From Bacteroidales bacterium (GTDB taxonomy: Bacteria > Bacteroidota > Bacteroidia > Bacteroidales > UBA12077): a stretch of DNA of 8,443 nucleotides. Below, one piece after another: positions 6,815-8,443 of this stretch. Numbering within the stretch: position 1 is the first letter of the stretch; each line of letters starts with the position of its first letter. Position numbers and translations under genes: made by a program. The stretch spans positions 1 to 8,443 of the forward strand of contig DAOVYZ010000125.1 in NCBI GenBank assembly GCA_030635365.1, read 5' to 3'. The notes beneath the pieces are model-generated. The model was not told where the DNA came from, searched no databases, and saw only the letters and a program-made list of their open reading frames with translations.

Positions 6815-7315
6815 ATGTTAGAACAATTGAAAGATTCAATCGAAGTCTTGCGAAAAAAGATTCAATACAACAAGGGTTTAATTTATCAAAATGAAAATGA
6901 GATTAACGAAATCCTAAATGAAACCGTATCAGGGAATCGTACTGAAAAATTAAAAGAAAAATTCGACTACATAAAAGAGATGCTTGCTGAAAATAATGAT
7001 ACATTAAAACTACGGCAAAATATTATAAAATATCTTGAAACATATGATGATGATTCAAATAAATTCATTTCTTTGGAAGAATTAAATCGTACAACTAAGT
7101 CCAAAGCAGAATCTATAAGTGATTTTATTGAACTTGAATTAGAAGATTACTTCAAATTAACCGTTGATGGTGTTATCGAATTTAATAAATATCATCCATA
7201 TTATAATGATGAGAAATTCCTGAATGATTTATTAAAATATCACACACAAAATGAAAATTATGAGGTATGTTCAATGATTGTGAAACATAAAAAACTCGTT
7301 GCCAGAAATATATAA
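6815..7315 (+). CDS. Hypothetical helical protein with an EF-hand-like loop
   Basis: 166 residues, no family recognised. The ATG at 6815 follows AAGGG at 6808-6812, a purine tract that is only two bases away and so poorly spaced. There is no signal peptide or membrane segment, so it is probably cytoplasmic. Residues 1-75 are charged and helical with coiled-coil character, rich in E, K and N. Residues 78-89 (DDDSNKFISLEE) match the EF-hand calcium loop at positions 1 (D), 3 (D), 5 (N), 8 (I) and 12 (E), with K instead of G at position 6, and are flanked by helices (LRQNIIKYLETY before, LEELNRTTKSK after). A second region, VDGVIEFNKY (117-126), resembles the end of a degenerate EF-hand. The gene is 116 bp downstream of the OppC-type gene and has its own candidate promoter and a strong terminator, so it may be a separate transcript. 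That it is a real gene is likely from its length and its separation by terminator; its function is unknown. Confidence 0.75.
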   Translation: MLEQLKDSIEVLRKKIQYNKGLIYQNENEINEILNETVSGNRTEKLKEKFDYIKEMLAENNDTLKLRQNIIKYLETYDDDSNKFISLEELNRTTKSKAESISDFIELELEDYFKLTVDGVIEFNKYHPYYNDEKFLNDLLKYHTQNENYEVCSMIVKHKKLVARNI

Positions 7316-7331
7316 TGTTACTTATTTACAG

Positions 7332-7388
7332 AAAAAAAGAAGCTATCCAAAAAGTTACACGAAGGCTTTTTGGATAGCTTCTTTTTTT
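7332..7388. terminator. Bidirectional intrinsic terminator, perfect 23-bp stem
   Basis: Positions 7332-7354 are exactly complementary to 7366-7388, with an 11-base loop (7355-7365). The base of the stem is seven A paired with seven T, so both strands end in a U-tract after a GC-containing core (GAAGCTATCC). It lies between the convergent helical-protein gene (ending 7315) and the ABC-2 permease gene. The permease stop codon (7389-7387) overlaps the base of the stem. Confidence 0.93.
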
Positions 7389-8211
7389 ATAAATTTCGCT
7401 TATTTAATAAAATTGTTGATAATGCTATGAAAAATCCGATATAACCCACGGCAAGAATAACCGTAATTCCTAAAGGCAGTTTCTCAGGTAATAATCCTAT
7501 TTCGTTAAAATCCAACGCACTATTCCCGGAAGATGTTGTATAAGTTGTTTCAGAAGTTAATGTCAAGAATTCTGGCCTTGGAGTTAAATTTGAAATTATC
7601 TTAAGAGGAAAATATCTCCTGGCCTCAGCCTTAAAAAACAGCCTAAACAATGATTCTACTGGAAAATACAATAAAAACAGGATTATTGATAAAGCATTAT
7701 TTCTAAAAATCAAAGCAAATAATAATCCCAATGTCATATATCCAATTGCCTGAATAAAATATATCAATACCAATGATGAGTTTTCAAATATCAGATTAAA
7801 AGTAATCTCTTTGGTATTTATTAATCCAAATATCATAACAGCTATCAAAACCATTAAAAAAGTATAAATGGCAATGGTGAAAATTAGAATCAACTTACCT
7901 TTCAGTAAATCATTTCTACTTAAACCATCAATTACATTCTGACGAAATGTTTTAAAGGAAAATTCGTTCCCAACTAATGTTATTAAAACAATAGTAAGAA
8001 ATATATTAAACCAACTAGCCACCCACGGAAAAAACTCCCATATGTGAGGAAACCGGTACAATGCTTTTACTGAAAATCCCGGTATACTAAAATGCACCTG
8101 TGAAACTACTAATACTACCAAGAAAAAAAGTAGGAAATGTATAATCATTAATGTTTTAAATGCAGGATATGATAATGCTTTTATTCTTTCAAGATTTAAT
8201 AACTTTTTCAT
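7387..8211 (-). CDS. ABC-2 type transporter permease subunit
   Basis: 274 residues from ATG 8211 to a TAA at 7389-7387. Six hydrophobic segments are visible at about 19-38, 63-81, 106-131, 146-169, 172-188 and 247-269. Between helices 2 and 3 lies GNEFSFKTFRQNVIDGLSRNDLLKGK (81-106), the cytoplasmic pattern (NE...T.R....G.SR...L..K) typical of ABC-2 exporter permeases and the likely contact with the ATPase. A polar stretch at about 195-245 before the last helix probably lies outside the membrane. The ATPase gene ends 26 bp upstream on the same strand, so the two form an ABC exporter unit. Transcription ends at the bidirectional hairpin that overlaps the stop codon. Substrate is unknown; the family includes drug, antibiotic-peptide and polysaccharide exporters as well as regulatory complexes. 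Confidence 0.88.
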   Translation of the reverse strand: MKKLLNLERIKALSYPAFKTLMIIHFLLFFLVVLVVSQVHFSIPGFSVKALYRFPHIWEFFPWVASWFNIFLTIVLITLVGNEFSFKTFRQNVIDGLSRNDLLKGKLILIFTIAIYTFLMVLIAVMIFGLINTKEITFNLIFENSSLVLIYFIQAIGYMTLGLLFALIFRNNALSIILFLLYFPVESLFRLFFKAEARRYFPLKIISNLTPRPEFLTLTSETTYTTSSGNSALDFNEIGLLPEKLPLGITVILAVGYIGFFIALSTILLNKRNL

Positions 8212-8237
8212 CTCAAGGGTTTATATTCGTTTAATTC

Positions 8238-8443
8238 CTATTTTACTAATTTTAAAAACTGGTCTTCAAGACTTTGCTTCTTCACTACTATTTTAGAAAG
8301 TGGGAATCCTTTTTCAAAACAGAATTTACTCAAATCTGTTGATTTATAACTGCCATTTAAAACAACAGCTAAATCACTTTCATCATAATATGCTTTGGAA
8401 ACTAATTCTGAATTTTTTAATATCTCAATCAGTTCTTCCATCT
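8238..8443 (-). CDS. ABC transporter ATP-binding protein, C-terminal end only (5' part missing)
   Basis: Only about 68 codons are inside the window; the reading frame is open to the right edge, so the Met at 8441 need not be the start. No Walker A, signature or Walker B motif is visible because those lie further upstream. The visible part resembles the C-terminal accessory domain found after the nucleotide-binding domain in ATPases of ABC-2 exporters (DUF4162-like): short alternating strands (SKAYYDESDLAVVLNG) and the terminal pattern LSKIVVKKQSLEDQFLKLV, equivalent to the usual L..I....SLEE.FL.L ending. The stop (TAG, 8240-8238) is 26 bp before the ABC-2 permease start, which strongly supports pairing as one exporter. 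Confidence 0.8.
   Translation of the reverse strand, partial: MEELIEILKNSELVSKAYYDESDLAVVLNGSYKSTDLSKFCFEKGFPLSKIVVKKQSLEDQFLKLVK

Overview
The window is AT-rich and reads as a chromosomal segment of a Bacteroidota (Bacteroidetes) bacterium. The support is: A/T-rich codons, weak or absent Shine-Dalgarno sites, a match to the Bacteroidetes -7 promoter element (TAnnTTTG) before one gene, a lipoprotein-type signal peptide, and an OppC-type permease with a long periplasmic insert that I recall as common in this phylum. No rRNA, tRNA, CRISPR array, insertion sequence or integrase was seen.

Region 1 (1-4075, minus strand) is a compact three-gene cluster. In transcription order it holds a MEMO-AMMECR1 fusion protein with a predicted lipoprotein signal, a 110-residue three-helix membrane protein with histidines placed like heme ligands, and a large membrane protein with a spermidine-synthase-like (SAM-binding fold) domain between two membrane blocks. 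The last gene runs off the left edge and has no line in a simple ORF listing because its end is missing; I translated it by hand over 682 codons without a break. MEMO and AMMECR1 domains belong to the widespread but poorly understood AmmeMemoRadiSam system. The combination here looks like an extracytoplasmic, membrane-associated version of it and is the most interesting part of the window.

Region 2 (4076-4340) is a divergent intergenic stretch with an unusual GC-rich patch, an 11-bp inverted repeat, and a promoter-like element almost touching the next start codon.

Region 3 (4341-6698, plus strand) holds a processive-type family 2 glycosyltransferase followed 21 bp later by a DppC/OppC-type ABC permease. 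Region 4 (6699-7315) holds an unrecognised helical protein with an EF-hand-like loop. A perfect 23-bp bidirectional terminator hairpin (7332-7388) separates it from Region 5 (7387-8443, minus strand). That region holds an ABC-2 type permease preceded by the C-terminal end of its probable ABC ATPase, which runs off the right edge.
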